From Bugulina stolonifera (Eukaryota; Bryozoa; Gymnolaemata; Cheilostomatida; Bugulidae), in the NCBI GenBank assembly GCA_935421135.1, contig OW285192.1, positions 13,781,501 to 13,845,500 on the forward strand: a stretch of DNA of 64,000 nucleotides. The letters are read 5' to 3'. Under the pieces are notes generated by a model. It did no database searches. It saw only the letters and a program-made list of their open reading frames with translations, and was not told where the DNA came from. Of this stretch, positions 26,199 through 38,058 are shown in pieces. Within the stretch, counting starts at the first letter, position 1. Each line of letters opens with the position of its first letter. Made by a program: the position numbers and the translations under genes.

Positions 26199-26542
26199 GT
26201 TTACACGAGGCGATTGGCAATGAATCGCCTGGTTAGGAGATTTATCGTGGCAATTTTACGACACAACAAAATCTCCTCGTGTAACCACAAAATCGCCAGG
26301 ATCAATTATCTGGAGTTTTGTGGTCAAGATGCAAAGTATATATACACCTTCAGCTATAAATCGCCTAAATGGTTCCATGATCTATTCAAGCGATTTATCA
26401 CCAGAATGAATTGCCTAGTGTAAATGCAGCTATCTGCAGATTTTTAAGCTTGACCACAAAATTGCAGAGATTAACCTTGTGCTTTCATTGGATGTTTTTA
26501 ATTGAAGTGATAAATCGCCAGGATAAATCGCCTCGTGTAAAC
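26199..26542. mobile_element. MITE with GTTTACACGAGGCGATT terminal inverted repeats
   Basis: The left end GTTTACACGAGGCGATT and the right end (AATCGCCTCGTGTAAAC) are inverted copies. Internal AAATCGCC motifs repeat on both strands. It is 344 bp with no coding potential. Confidence 0.75.
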
Positions 26543-26668
26543 TCCTCATTAGTGTACTTCACCAGTTAGATTGCAACTTAAAATAAATGTTGACAAAAAA
26601 CTTGGCGAAAGGAAATATTCTTGTGAATTTAATAACAAAAGTCACTCACTGCTTTTTAGGAATATTAT

Positions 26669-27317
26669 CAGAGCTGGGTCAAGTCTTACTTTTGACTTGG
26701 CGTGCCAGATTAAAAGTCAACTTGAATTAGACTTAGATATTAATTTTACTACCTAGACTGCACTAGATTTGGAGAAGTGAATAAATTGTGAGTTTTTCAA
26801 GTAAATATGGCAAGCTTGTTAATATTCGGAACGACAACTCCAAATGAGAAGTTATAAAGTGCAAAACTAAAACCCAAGAGCAATCGTTACTCATGCACCC
26901 ATTTGCATTGCATAATCATGGAGTGCGACGTCGTCATGTGACATCAACATTGAATGTGCAGTTTAGTTTGCTGCTTAACTCCGAATCTCAAGTGTGTGCT
27001 TTTTTTTTAGCTTCTTTTTTTATTTTTAATCCTACCAATACCCATCAAAATACTTGATTACCATTTTACCAATTTTAATACATGTATATGGATTGAAATT
27101 ATTCACTGAAAATGCTAATGTGAAATGTTTGGAATATGTGAAATATTTTAGAGTTGTCTTCCACTTGAATTGCATTCTGGCTTGACTTCAGACTTGCACT
27201 GCATGGTCACTTGACCTGACTTGAGGCAGCACACATTTGACTTTGTCTTGACTTGTCGCCACAATTTTAGATATGACTTGATTTATTGACTTTAAGTCAG
27301 ACTTGGGCCCGGCTTTG
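26669..27317. mobile_element. ACTTG-rich hAT-like MITE, copy 1
   Basis: It begins CAGAGCTGGGTCAAGTC and ends as the inverse of CAAAGCCGGGCCCAAGTC. The interior is rich in ACTTG/CAAGT and shares ordered blocks with copy 2 (GTTGTCT-CCACTTGA, TTGAGGCAGCAC, AATTTTAGA). A target-site duplication is not evident. Confidence 0.7.
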
Positions 27318-27794
27318 TCCATTGTTACATATACATCTGCTATCGTTTTACAAATCTAGAAAGATTTGTTAAGTATTCTAGTAAAATAGTGCAACATAAA
27401 TAGTTGGCTCCCCAGAAGTTAAACTTAATCTTAACAATTCTAGCCTACTGTAATTGCTTGTACAAAAAACCTACACTTCTGTCTAGTTCACTGGTAAGAA
27501 ACTGAAGTTTAGCCTCAACCCTGATGGAAATACAAGTAAAGCAATTCTGTATCCATTACCATCTAACAAAATGATAGGTGAGGGAAAATAATACTATTTA
27601 GGATAATAATTCATGCTTTCAAATTAGCTTTCAAGACAGTATGAAGGTCATTAGCAATAAAATTATGCTTGGTTGATGAGCAAAGCAGAAAATAAATAAC
27701 TATAGTTAAATAAAACAAATGACAAAGACTAATATTATACATGTACAATGTAGGTTTGTACACCAGCGCATTATATTAATTTCCTTTGATATGT
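27318..27794. other. ZFP-3 3' flank, nothing recognised
   Basis: Lies between the first ACTTG-rich MITE and the ZFP-3 stop codon. No reading frame or repeat stands out. Confidence 0.4.
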
Positions 27795-30667
27795 TTATTG
27801 GGAGTTGTGAACCCTTTGATGTGCATTGAGATTGCTTTTATAAATAGTTTCATAAGAACATTCGTCACATTTATGTGTTTTTCTCTCCTTCGCATGTTTC
27901 CGTAGATGTTTGGGCATGCTGCTAGGGTTAGCTGTTTTAAATGGACATATCGGACACTGATATGGTTTCTCTCCTGTATGACTTCTCATGTGAACTTGGA
28001 AGTTATCAGCTCTTACAATCTATAATTAGAGCATGTATGCAATTACATGGAGGAGAATCATGAGGTCAAAAATTAACAAATTGTGCGGTTGAATCAACGA
28101 CTTGATAATGGCTGTCCATTCAACGATGACCATTCATCACAATGTCTGACCATTCATCACAATGTCTGACCATGCATCACAATGTCGCCAGTTTTGAAAC
28201 ATCGGAGTTCCTCTGCCTTGTGTGTAATATGAAATAGTTTAACATGGTTTTTTACCAATTTATCACACAAACAGAATTGTCTTTGTTTAAATAGGCATAA
28301 ATTTTTCAGCGAATCAGAAACTGAAAAGAATCGCAGATAGTCAAACGTTCTGCAGTATTTATAGGATGACTTACCATGTATTAAAATGACACAACTCCAA
28401 TAAATTAATAAGGCCATTATTATCATCAAGGAGAAAAAGAAAAGCTTTTAGGTCAAAGAAGTATGTCAATGCCCGGCCATGACTATTATAGTACCAAACT
28501 CTGACTACAAAACTTCCGCCTACAAATGTGTTTGTGTAAACAACGCCCGAGATTGCCATACACATGTATGCATCTTTTGGCTTTCGAACAGTAATAGCCG
28601 AGCATAGCATGAGATCAAGTAGGAACCAACTAACCCTATGCATGTATGCATAGAGGATATAATACCTTTGAACACAGGCTGCACTTTTTTGGTCTCCGAG
28701 ACGGATATACTTTTCTAGACGTTTTAGTTGAACTACCATCAATTCTCCCGGCTTTATTTATCACCTGGAATAAATAAACTTTCCATATTATAGAAAAAAT
28801 ACACAGGAAAATGAACTAATGCAATATTTAGTGTAGCCTAGATAGCAGAAAACTTTTGTCATGCAAATGATCTACATGCAAGTGTGAAAGATGTGGCCCC
28901 AAAACCATGCCGGCGCCGTTGAAGAAGATAGTTTGATTTGCCTGGGAGATATTTAAATTTTCATCAAACTGTGAAAGTTGTAATAACTACCATGTACAAT
29001 AACAGCGCAATGCAACAATACTATTTACTCTATTTATGGATAAATATATAATACAGACATAACAATAAAATCATGCTAAAGGTATACAACAATGGTGACA
29101 TAACACAGATCTTGTGTGAATTTAGACATTTATCATAGCATCATGTACATGTAGCTCATACACAAAAATCATAGTGTTTCTCAAACAGTATACATGTAGA
29201 AATGCTCATACATTATTGTAACAGGTCATAAGGTGTCAAATAACAAAATTAAATGATTAATTTTATATGCAAAATACCAGCATATTGAATAGTATTAAAT
29301 GATATTGTTCCAGACTTACTTGGCTTGACTTCTGTTGAGAAGCACATATTACGCGTATGTCCTCATTGATTAACCTACAGACAACTGGTTGCCTGAGTAC
29401 GTATCTATTAACCGCTACGTCTGTACGTTCCTTGATCGTTAAATCCAGTGGAACCAAGGTCTCTCTTAAACAGATAGTAGTGTTCCAATACAGAATATTT
29501 AAAGTAATTCAAAATATATGTAAATGAACCTTTACTATAAGCCTACATCAATCCACCAAAGAGAAATATTTTTTTAGATAGAACCTACTGAAATCCCATG
29601 GGACTAATCAAATAGTAATTGCTGAAGATTTACCCAGACAATAGACTAGGCCGTTAGATATAATATTAATATGTAGATGTACATATTTATTTATAGTGGT
29701 ATTAACTCTATGCCCTAAAGGTAAATGTACCTGCTTGTTTTTTCTAAGCGGCCACTTGGTTCCTCAGGGGTTCCATCTCTTTGTGTTGATGTCTTTTCAA
29801 GCTGAAAAGTTTAAAAGGTTGTGAAAACCATACAACTGAGTTGTGCCCTAATAGATATTCATAACAAAATGTAAAATCATTTTATCTATTCATCAACAAA
29901 GATGAAGATTACCTTAAACCATAGGTAGCCACTCATATGTCTGAATATTAATCAAGTAGAGATTATTTATTATAGTATAAGCACTACCTTGCCCTTTGGG
30001 AAGTCAGTTTTCTTGATTGAGAGATCAATGGCTTTATTGTTAGATCCATAATTATTACAATGATCTCCACCATTCACTGTGAGCGGTATCTGTAAAAAAT
30101 AGTTGTTATTATCATGATTATTTGTATATCTGCATGACGCATAGGCCTAAATGTACCTTACTTGGTGATTTCCTAGTATTCCAATGTTTACCAAACTACA
30201 TACCAGTATGCAGGCCTACATATGACAGTCTACAATACATTAATGCCCAGTGGTAGAAGCAGTGGTTAAATGAAACTATTTAAAATATAGACAAAAGACT
30301 ACCAAATCACTCCACTACATACATGTAACATGTATAAGTAATTGCAATTATAGGGTTCAACAGTTTCACTTTAAACCCTACTTACTGCTGTAGGATGTTT
30401 GTAAAAGTTGAACAAATGTTCCATTAGGTCACCATGCAAACAGTTCCTTGGTAGATAAGTTGGCTGACTGGGATATTTCTCCGAAGGTGTAACGCAGGTG
30501 TCCATGGAAACTCCGCTAGAAGGTGAAGGTTGAAGTTTATCTATTAGATAGCGACTGAGTCGATCCACAGAACTTATGATCTGAAGTATCGTAGGTATAT
30601 GTCCTGTTTGTACTGCCCTGTTTAACAATAATATATCTTCTTCGGTCAGCCATTGCTGTTTGTCCAT
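27795..30667 (-). CDS. ZFP-3: CtBP-motif, three-finger C2H2 zinc-finger protein, inverted copy (six exons, about 307 aa)
   Basis: Exons in transcription order: 30667-30386, 30089-29988, 29801-29731, 29464-29320, 28764-28666, 28019-27795. Phases are the same as in the other copies, and exon 3 is 71 nt as in ZFP-2 and ZFP-4. I start at the second of two nearby ATGs (30667, reading MDKQQWLTEED) because that aligns with the paralog starts; an upstream in-frame ATG at 30676 would add three residues. The N-terminal block has core NRAVQTGHIPTILQ. Exon 2 has AIDLSIKK (114-121). Exon 4 has PLDLTIK (157-163), a tolerated variant of the CtBP motif. The linker VYPSRRPKK precedes finger 1; fingers 2 and 3 follow in the last exon (PFKTANPSSMPKH, then TIYKSNLNAH). 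It is the only intact copy on the minus strand, so an inversion took place in the cluster. Intron 5 holds a 20-bp triplicated repeat. Confidence 0.87.
28128..28187. repeat. 20-bp tandem triplication in ZFP-3 intron 5
   Basis: Three copies of about ACCATTCATCACAATGTCTG in a row, with one base change in the third. Confidence 0.8.
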
Positions 30668-30719
30668 GATATTCATCTACTCTGCAGGAGTATAACTGAT
30701 TTCCTGCAACAGACAAACA

Positions 30720-32159
30720 ATTCTATGTACACCTTGTGTTCTATAGTTACATTCAAACAATATTTTGTCCTTTAAAAGGGCCTACTTTCACTATAAAACA
30801 ATCAACGTTTGAAAATGCAAATTAAATAACTTGTTTCGTTATTCTGATAACAGATGTAGATGAACACAAAATACATAACACAAACACTTATTGTTATTTT
30901 TTAATAAGATGTATGTGTTAGCTTTCAGATTAGAATATTTCTGAAGATCTTTGACACGTCTACCATGATGTCAAATAAAGCAATAATTTGTTACCATGCT
31001 TCTCATGCCTCAATTGCTCTGATTCTTATTAATTCTATCTTCAGGGGTGGATGGTACTGAGCAGCTTGTAATGATTTTTTACACCCTATAAATTCATTAA
31101 GGGGCTTAGGCTGTTTATTTTTTGTATACATGTATATTATGTAATGTTCTTTGTTGCTAGAAATTTATTTCTGAGCAGTCAGAGATTTGGTTCCTGGCTG
31201 GCGCTTGGAAGCAGGGCCGCACCTAATCGTCTAACACAGTGAAAGAAACACATCATCACTAACCCAGCTCAGCTTCCATAAAAAGAAACTTTTGCCAGGG
31301 AGCAGGACCCACGTACTGAGCCAACTTTGCTATATCAAAAGTATTACAATGTAAGTACCATAACCTCTTCTTTCAACCAAGTTTGTCACTTTGGTAAATA
31401 TCACTCAGTTAACTAATAGCACACATGTTAATTACATCTACATATTGTATGTAAGGTAAATACAATGCGTTGCATAAGCTGCCCATACTTGCTTGATTTT
31501 GCAGTAAAAACACACACATAGATATCTACATAAATTAGAGTATTATAATAACTCACTAACCTCAACCTTGTACGCAATCACAACCAGTAAGTACCTTTTT
31601 ACATGTAGCTTCGAATATCAGGCGCTGTCCTGTCGTTTCAAGCCGACCCATAGACTAGAATAATTCAACGCCCATACAGGATGTTATGCTATGTTCTAGC
31701 CACGCCTCTCTGCTATCCACAATGAGTACTAAAAAATGGCGCATACAATATAGTATCTCACCGTTAGTATACCATCCGTCTGTAGGCACGCCCATCTTTG
31801 TATGGTCCCTAATCGACTACAAGTGTAAAGGGGTCAGATCCTGGTACACTAGTTCATAAGCTATTAACTATGTGTATTATCTACATGTATCTATATTTAT
31901 TATGTTTCAAGAAGTTCTTCAAGGTCCTGGTGTGTATAAGTAATTATTTAAGTAAATATGCATCCTACTCCAGCTAGAACACCTCATGACACTATCAGAC
32001 ATTAAAATGTTAATTTGATACTTCCATGCCACCAACCTATCAAAGCTGATTTTTACCAAAGTATGAACTGTAATATCATTGACAGTCCTTATTATAGTGT
32101 TAGCTAATTTCCCACTTGTACTACATACTGTGTTTGAATAAGCATCAAAAGTTAAGTGC
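30720..32159. other. ZFP-3 upstream region: 5' UTR intron, promoter and flank
   Basis: Non-coding apart from the promoter box. A donor-like GAGGTTAGTGAG on the minus strand near 31560 could end the non-coding first exon. Gene X ends at 32160 just beyond. Confidence 0.4.
31696..31708 (-). promoter_or_regulatory. Family promoter box of ZFP-3
   Basis: On the minus strand: GAGGCGTGGCTAG, matching the ZFP-1 and ZFP-2 boxes, about 1.03 kb before the ZFP-3 start. It is followed by GGGCGTTGAATTATTC. The first coding exon is preceded by acceptors ctgttgcag and ctcctgcag. Confidence 0.6.
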
Positions 32160-34897
32160 TTACAGTTTATTGGTCTGTTCCCTTTCTCTTCTTTTATTTA
32201 AAATCTCAGCAAATTCACAAGTCTCAACTGCTGGTGTGAAGATGCCTTCCTTCATCCACTAAAAGAGATAAAGAAGACCCATTAACGTTGGATAGATTCA
32301 CTTGCAATTAATTTTGTATGACTTCATCAAGTCGGGGCACCATGGTTTCTTTCTCAAAAAAATAAATAATTCCAGTACTACGCTCTACCTACCAGCTGCA
32401 ATCCTAACAAGACTCTCACTGACGTCTCATGGCCAATGTCAATAATAGACTTTACCACCAATGGCAATAGATACATGGCTACATCACCGCTGTATTCAAA
32501 CCACTGCGAAGATCCTGTGGAAAATACTGGTCAGTAAGTGAAGCCTAACCACATAATGGTGATTTACATAATTAAAGTTACCCTCAAACTCATTTGAAAT
32601 GGAGTCTTAGTGGGTACTAATAATGTTGGAAGATAAGCTTTATAAACTAGATTGATTAGTTAGGTGGTAATATGTCTTAAGCCTAGACTTAGAGCCCATG
32701 TTCTAGTCACCCCACTTCCCTGTAATTGTAAGTAAATGTTGACTCGGCTGTAAAATCTGTATATTGGGGTTGAGAAAGAGCTATTGGCCACATTTATTAC
32801 ATTTGGAAAGTTTGGTCAAATCTACAGGTTTACTTTAACTTAGATATTATTAATTATTAAAAAATGGTGATTAAGTTAAAGTAAACCTGGAAAATTGAAC
32901 TACTTCTTTAAAATGCCATACATACATATTTTCCAAAAGTAGATCAAAGCTATATTTTATATTTTAATATCATGTCACAGTACAGCTAATGGAAAATTAA
33001 ATAAATATACCTCAGTATTATACATGTAACTCATTGTTTAGTCTGACAAGTCAATCAATCTACCCTCTTGAACCTTTAGTGGGGGCTACATAGGCCTATA
33101 GGAATTATACAATAATATGTCCAATACTTCCATATAAATATATCAGCTCCCTAGCAATCCTGTCTCTTCATGCACATTATAATGAAATAAATTATAATTT
33201 AACCAATAATGGCATAGCATGTAATTGAAATAGGATATGCAGTAGGCAGACAGGCTAGTTGGTCTATAATTGATCAGTAGGCATATATAAATAATAGAAG
33301 CTGGTCACTTTGTCCAGACTATCTCGGGGCAGCAGCAATCATGTATTCAAATATCAATAATATCCAGAGGGCAACCGGAGTAGTTGAGTATTTAATGCTT
33401 TACGTCATCCAGTTTCTACTGCAGCTGTAAATTGGTAATAGCAAATTCACTGTCATACATTTCCATATAGGATCTATAATATCTAATAAGCCTCTATAGG
33501 ACATAACTGGTTGCCATGAATACAAGGGGTTAGCTTTTAGAGCAATCCTATAAATCATCTGAGATCATTAAATCTGACTGAAATGTCTCCCCAGAAAATT
33601 ATCTCTTGGATCAATACTCCTTGCTAACCTGTCAAGTGAAACTGCTCCAGGGAGTGTCAATGGAAATACTTAGGATAACAAATCCTATTTGTTCTGGCCA
33701 TTATAGTATTCAGTATTTCCTTTAGTACTTTAGAACATAATCAAGAAATTATTATATTGCATTGAAAAAAGTTTTTTTATAATTCCTATTCATTTCTAAA
33801 TTATAACAGGTAATTCATTACACATTGTAGCCTTGCTGTTATGGCCTTACCCCTATGGTTTAATTTCAAAAATAACCGAGAAATGATGTTATTTATAGTG
33901 TTACACCAACACAAGAGTTTGTCTTTATCTTTCCAATTTCTTTCTATTTTTATTTTGTGTGCCTGCAATGCTGATATTCAACTACAACACGACATACTTT
34001 ATTTTATTACTCATTCTAGTCAGAATAAGTTTAATTTCAACCGAATTCAGGAAATTGAACCAACCGATGTATCCCGCTTAGGAGAAGCTCAAAATTTAAA
34101 AAATTCATATCAAAAAATTACACCATACCAACTAGCTAGGCAATATATTCTGTTAACGCTCATCTATTGCCTTGTTAATAACTTTAGGTGACATAATTTT
34201 ATGCGAGAAATCATCCCTGTGCACTACCAATTAATCTGAATGTTCAACCCAGGGTGAGTAAATGCGTACAAAGATAGCAGTACAGTATTACAGCATACCG
34301 ACAAGTATGACCACTTGGGTTAGTAGTCATTAGCTACTAGTGACAAACCCATTCGCTAGTCAGTAGATCCTGTCATCTAGACTGGTTTGCAAAAAGCCGC
34401 TGCGGTCATTTCATGAGTGTCCAATCGCATAATGCACATCTTCTGTCTCAGCTTAAGAGGTTATTTATTAATTACCATGATTTGGCAATTTATGAAAACA
34501 ACAGGTAGAAACTTAAGTAAAGAATGAGGTACACTCATTTGGGTAGATTACTACATTATACATCCTGTTCCACTGGTTACTTAATTGACCTGGCAATATA
34601 GCACATAATATAATATGTAATCACTCCATGCTTAAATTGTTTTCATTTGCCTTGATCCCATTTGATACTATTACAATATTATGTACAAAAGATCTATTTA
34701 ATTTACATGTGTGCTCAATGTAGATCTATATTCTTTCATGTTCAGATCTCGTTCCTTTTAGTTGATAGGTGACAGAATGGTGTAGTGTAGCTAATTTGTA
34801 GACCCGAGCGGCACAAACTCAAGCCCCACACGCACCTGTCATAGAAAGCGAGCTCTTTCACTCCGACTTTATTTCTTGGCGGCCACGTAAGCTTCAC
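32160..34897 (-). CDS. Gene X: unrecognised gene, 3' exons
   Basis: I do not recognise this protein. Two exons are firm: 32514-32393 (acceptor ttttccacag, donor GTAGGT) and the terminal exon 32258-32160 (acceptor ctcttttag, stop TAA). They join in frame to give a helical C-terminus containing GDVAMYLLPLVVKSIIDIG, then VLLGLQLWMKEGIFTPAV and a basic tail NKRREREQTNKL. A third likely exon is 34897-34836 (acceptor ttatttaagcag, donor GTGCGT), reading VKLTWPPRNKVGVKELAFYD. It ends in phase 2, whereas 32514 needs phase 1, so at least one exon between them is missing. The spacing of leucines around LLPL loosely recalls the katanin p80 con80 fold, but that is too weak to name it. The gene ends about 450 bp before the ZFP-3 promoter region on the same strand. 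Confidence 0.6.
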
Positions 34898-36318
34898 CTG
34901 CTTAAATAAGATAGCTGAATGAGTGACAGTAAAAAAGAAAAGCCAAATGCTAAAAGCTGCACTCTCTCTGTTAAGAAACAGTGAAAAATAAATTGTACAA
35001 CACTATATTATTGTAAATCGTTGAGAAGTTAATTCTAATTGTTTTCCTAGTTATAATGATGCAATATAGTGTATATTTAGCACCATCGTAATTACAATGT
35101 TAATCAACCAGCCGGTTTTGTTTATTCAAATTACCATATCCCGAAAGCATACATAGCACATAGACATAGACATGAGAGCACACTGTTGTGTCAGAAATGC
35201 CCTACATGGTTATCAGTTCACAAGGGCTAAAGTTAATCTAAGAAGCCTTAAAGTCGAAAAATGCTATAAACTGCGAGGAAGTATCCTTATAAGAACTTTA
35301 CAGAACAATATTAATCTCAATGATAATTATTGCTTGGTAGATATTAAGTTATATTACTAAAAGAGAGAGTAAGACATATATTGCCTAAGTTTGAATATAT
35401 ACAGTAGGCTTCTAATTCAAATATTAGAATGTGTCTACATATTATACATATTATATGATATTGCATTGTCATTATTTTCTACAGTGTAGGTTATATAAAG
35501 GACGCTCTTTGGTATCAAACCGATTTTTTGCTCTGCGAAGTAGCTTCGAGCAGTTGGCCACTTTTAAAGTGTTATAAAATTAAAAAGTATTGTTCATCCT
35601 AATTTTATCTCTGTACAATAGGCAGCCCATATCGGGTTTTTACAGATGAAATAAACTCAAATATCTGGAATTTTGAAGGCAGTACACAATATTGCATATA
35701 TGTAATGTACTACTATAATAATATGTGGTAGCAAGGAGTAAGTGGTAGCAGGAGAGAAGACTCCAAAAATTGTCACAGTGAAACCCTGGGTTCAACTGTT
35801 GCAGGATAGAAAGTAAACCAGGGTCAGAAAATGATTCAACAGTAAGCTGGAGAATGGTAGACAATAACTTCTGTTTGCAAACCAGGATATAGAATATAAA
35901 TTTTTTGTATTACAAAAACACTAAAACCTCAAATGGATATCAGAATTAATGACTTACAACTATTCTTAATAGCACACTGTAATGATTTATGGTTGTGAAG
36001 GTTAACATAAGCTGGTATAATATAAACTTATCTATTGAAATGCATAAATTATTCAAAATCATTTAGATGACAGGCAACTGGGTAAGAGCAAAAAGCCAAG
36101 AATGCTATATCTAGAGCCACAAGTCATAAATGAGTGTACACAGCCAGGTCAATAGCAAAATACTAGCTAGAAGTAGCTTAATATGACATCATAATGCATT
36201 AGATTTACCATACAAGCATATACTTGTCCATTACAACTACTGTACTACATTGTACAGGTATAAATTATACATGTGAATGTATACCTGTTAAGAGAATATA
36301 CACTGTATACAGTGTGTA
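32515..36318. other. Introns and flank of gene X
   Basis: One likely gene X exon lies at 34836-34897. Other protein-like scraps on the minus strand (33642-33680 and 35700-35870) lack consistent phases. The 116-codon plus-strand frame at 33841-34191 has no splice or family support. Confidence 0.35.
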
Positions 36319-36510
36319 TTAAGCGACCTAAAATTTCTCCACTTGTACCAGACTTTATGCCCTTGAAGTTATTAAGGTGACAGAACAGCGCAGCATACAT
36401 GTACATGTGCATGCACATGTACATGTGCATGTATGCTGCGCTGTTCTGTCACTTTAATAACTCCAAGACCATAAAGTCTGATACAAGTGGAAAAATTTAA
36501 GGTCGCTTAA
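36319..36510. mobile_element. Foldback MITE with about 95-bp arms
   Basis: The whole element is a long inverted repeat, from TTAAGCGACCTAAAATTT to AAATTTAAGGTCGCTTAA. The inner arms (GACAGAACAGCGCAGCATAC and its inverse) are near perfect and meet in alternating CATG-rich DNA. TTAA at both ends may be the target site. A smaller inverted repeat follows at 36637-36783 (GTGTCAAGCAAAATTTCTGAG and its inverse). Confidence 0.8.
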
Positions 36511-36783
36511 GTGTTCTCCACCAAAGTTGAAGCAATAGAAGTTATCTTCTCCATATTTTGTTAGTTGACTGCACTTACCCCAACCCCCAACAACAACAAA
36601 ACCTGCATAAGGCCGGTATGTATTTGCATAATTACATGTGTCAAGCAAAATTTCTGAGCTTGCAATGAAAATGGTGACATCCCCAACCAAATTGCCCCAA
36701 CCACTAATCAAGAAGCTGAAGCTATTTTGAATTTGACAATGAAAGCTCAGAAATTTAGCAGTGCAGAAATTTTGTTTGACACC

Positions 36784-37370
36784 AGTCTTGTAAGAAACTG
36801 GTAGATATATGTATCATGTTATAAAAGCTGATAGACTAAATACAACATGCTGCGTTCCTCTTATGTCATGACAACTCCCAATCTAACGTTTCCAAGACAG
36901 CCATCAATGGCAAAGATTGCATAAGGATAAACGAGAGTGATGGATATAAACCGTTAGCTAGCGATACCATCTTTTGCAATTCACATTTCTAAAATAGAAG
37001 GTTGAACTTAGATTCCTTCCATTATAGATAGCAGTGATGTCATATTACGCCAAAATTTGCATAATTATGATTTGCTAATGTTAGCTAGCTTATTAGCTTA
37101 CATAAGCATAGATTTACTAGATGTCTACTTTTTGTCAAGTGGCCGTGACGGCGTTTAGTTATTCTGGTAAGCATTAAGCAATGAGCAGGCCACGTTATAG
37201 CATGAATAAAATATTGCTTTGAGAAAACAGGATATGGAGCCCTCTTGTTATCTGCTTCCATTAAAACAGTGATTAAGTGACCCGCATTAGACAGTCATAT
37301 GTAGGCCATTCAATAATAGTCTGATTGGCTGAGGTACTCTGCGAACTTCTCCTAATGGTTTGAACAATTG
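36784..37370. other. Region upstream of the ZFP-4 promoter, nothing recognised
   Basis: AT-rich DNA between the foldback elements and the ZFP-4 box. Confidence 0.4.
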
Positions 37371-37384
37371 GTGGGCGTGGTTAT
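37371..37384 (+). promoter_or_regulatory. Variant family promoter box of ZFP-4
   Basis: GTGGGCGTGGTTAT, a diverged form of the box, 0.69 kb before the start codon. A donor (TTGAGGTGAGTGAG) lies near 37497 and an acceptor sits eight bases before the ATG. Confidence 0.5.
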
Positions 37385-38058
37385 ACTGTTTAGTTGTACA
37401 GTTGCTCCACAGTGTAGCTATCGTTAGCTGTTCCTCCTGAACCAATAGCTTGTAGACGAAATTCGTGACCTACATAGCGCAAAAGACATTGGTTGAGGTG
37501 AGTGAGTCACTCAATTTAATACAAATTTCTTTTGTACGTTGTACATTATATAATTTCTTATTATTTGTGTATTATTCTAATATTATACTGGTTACCAACT
37601 ACACTGTACAATGCAGTTCAGCAGTTATTACGCCATGCCCATATTTGCAAGCATCCGGCTCCGAGTTGTTGAGCATTCATGCCGTGTAGATACAATAGAT
37701 TGGACAGCACAACATCCACAACCCAGCAACAGCATTGATTTGCTGTAACTTCTCTCCAACCAATCAATATTTCTGCAACATAATAGTCTTTACCTTACCC
37801 AAAGCTGTCTCCCCAAAGCCCTCTTCAGGAAGTCTTTGACTTTGTTCTTCCAGGCTATCTATCACCACGTGGAAAACTGCTCCCTACCTCATTTCTATCT
37901 GATGACTCACCAAAGTTGTTACTAGGGCTATAACATCTATTGCAGACTTTCGCATGCTCCGTTAGAACACCTTTTTAGTGGCAAAGTACATTTTTGATAA
38001 AAGGTAACATTGTAATAGTTGGCATTTATTTGTTGATATTACGGCTTTAGATCTCATT

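Noticed and set aside
33841..34191. 116-codon plus-strand frame
   Set aside because: No splice context, family resemblance or codon bias distinguishable from AT-rich background; it lies within the intron region of gene X.
36454..36711. 85-codon minus-strand frame with a GTAAGT donor inside
   Set aside because: It overlaps the arms of two inverted repeats, so the open frame is probably incidental.
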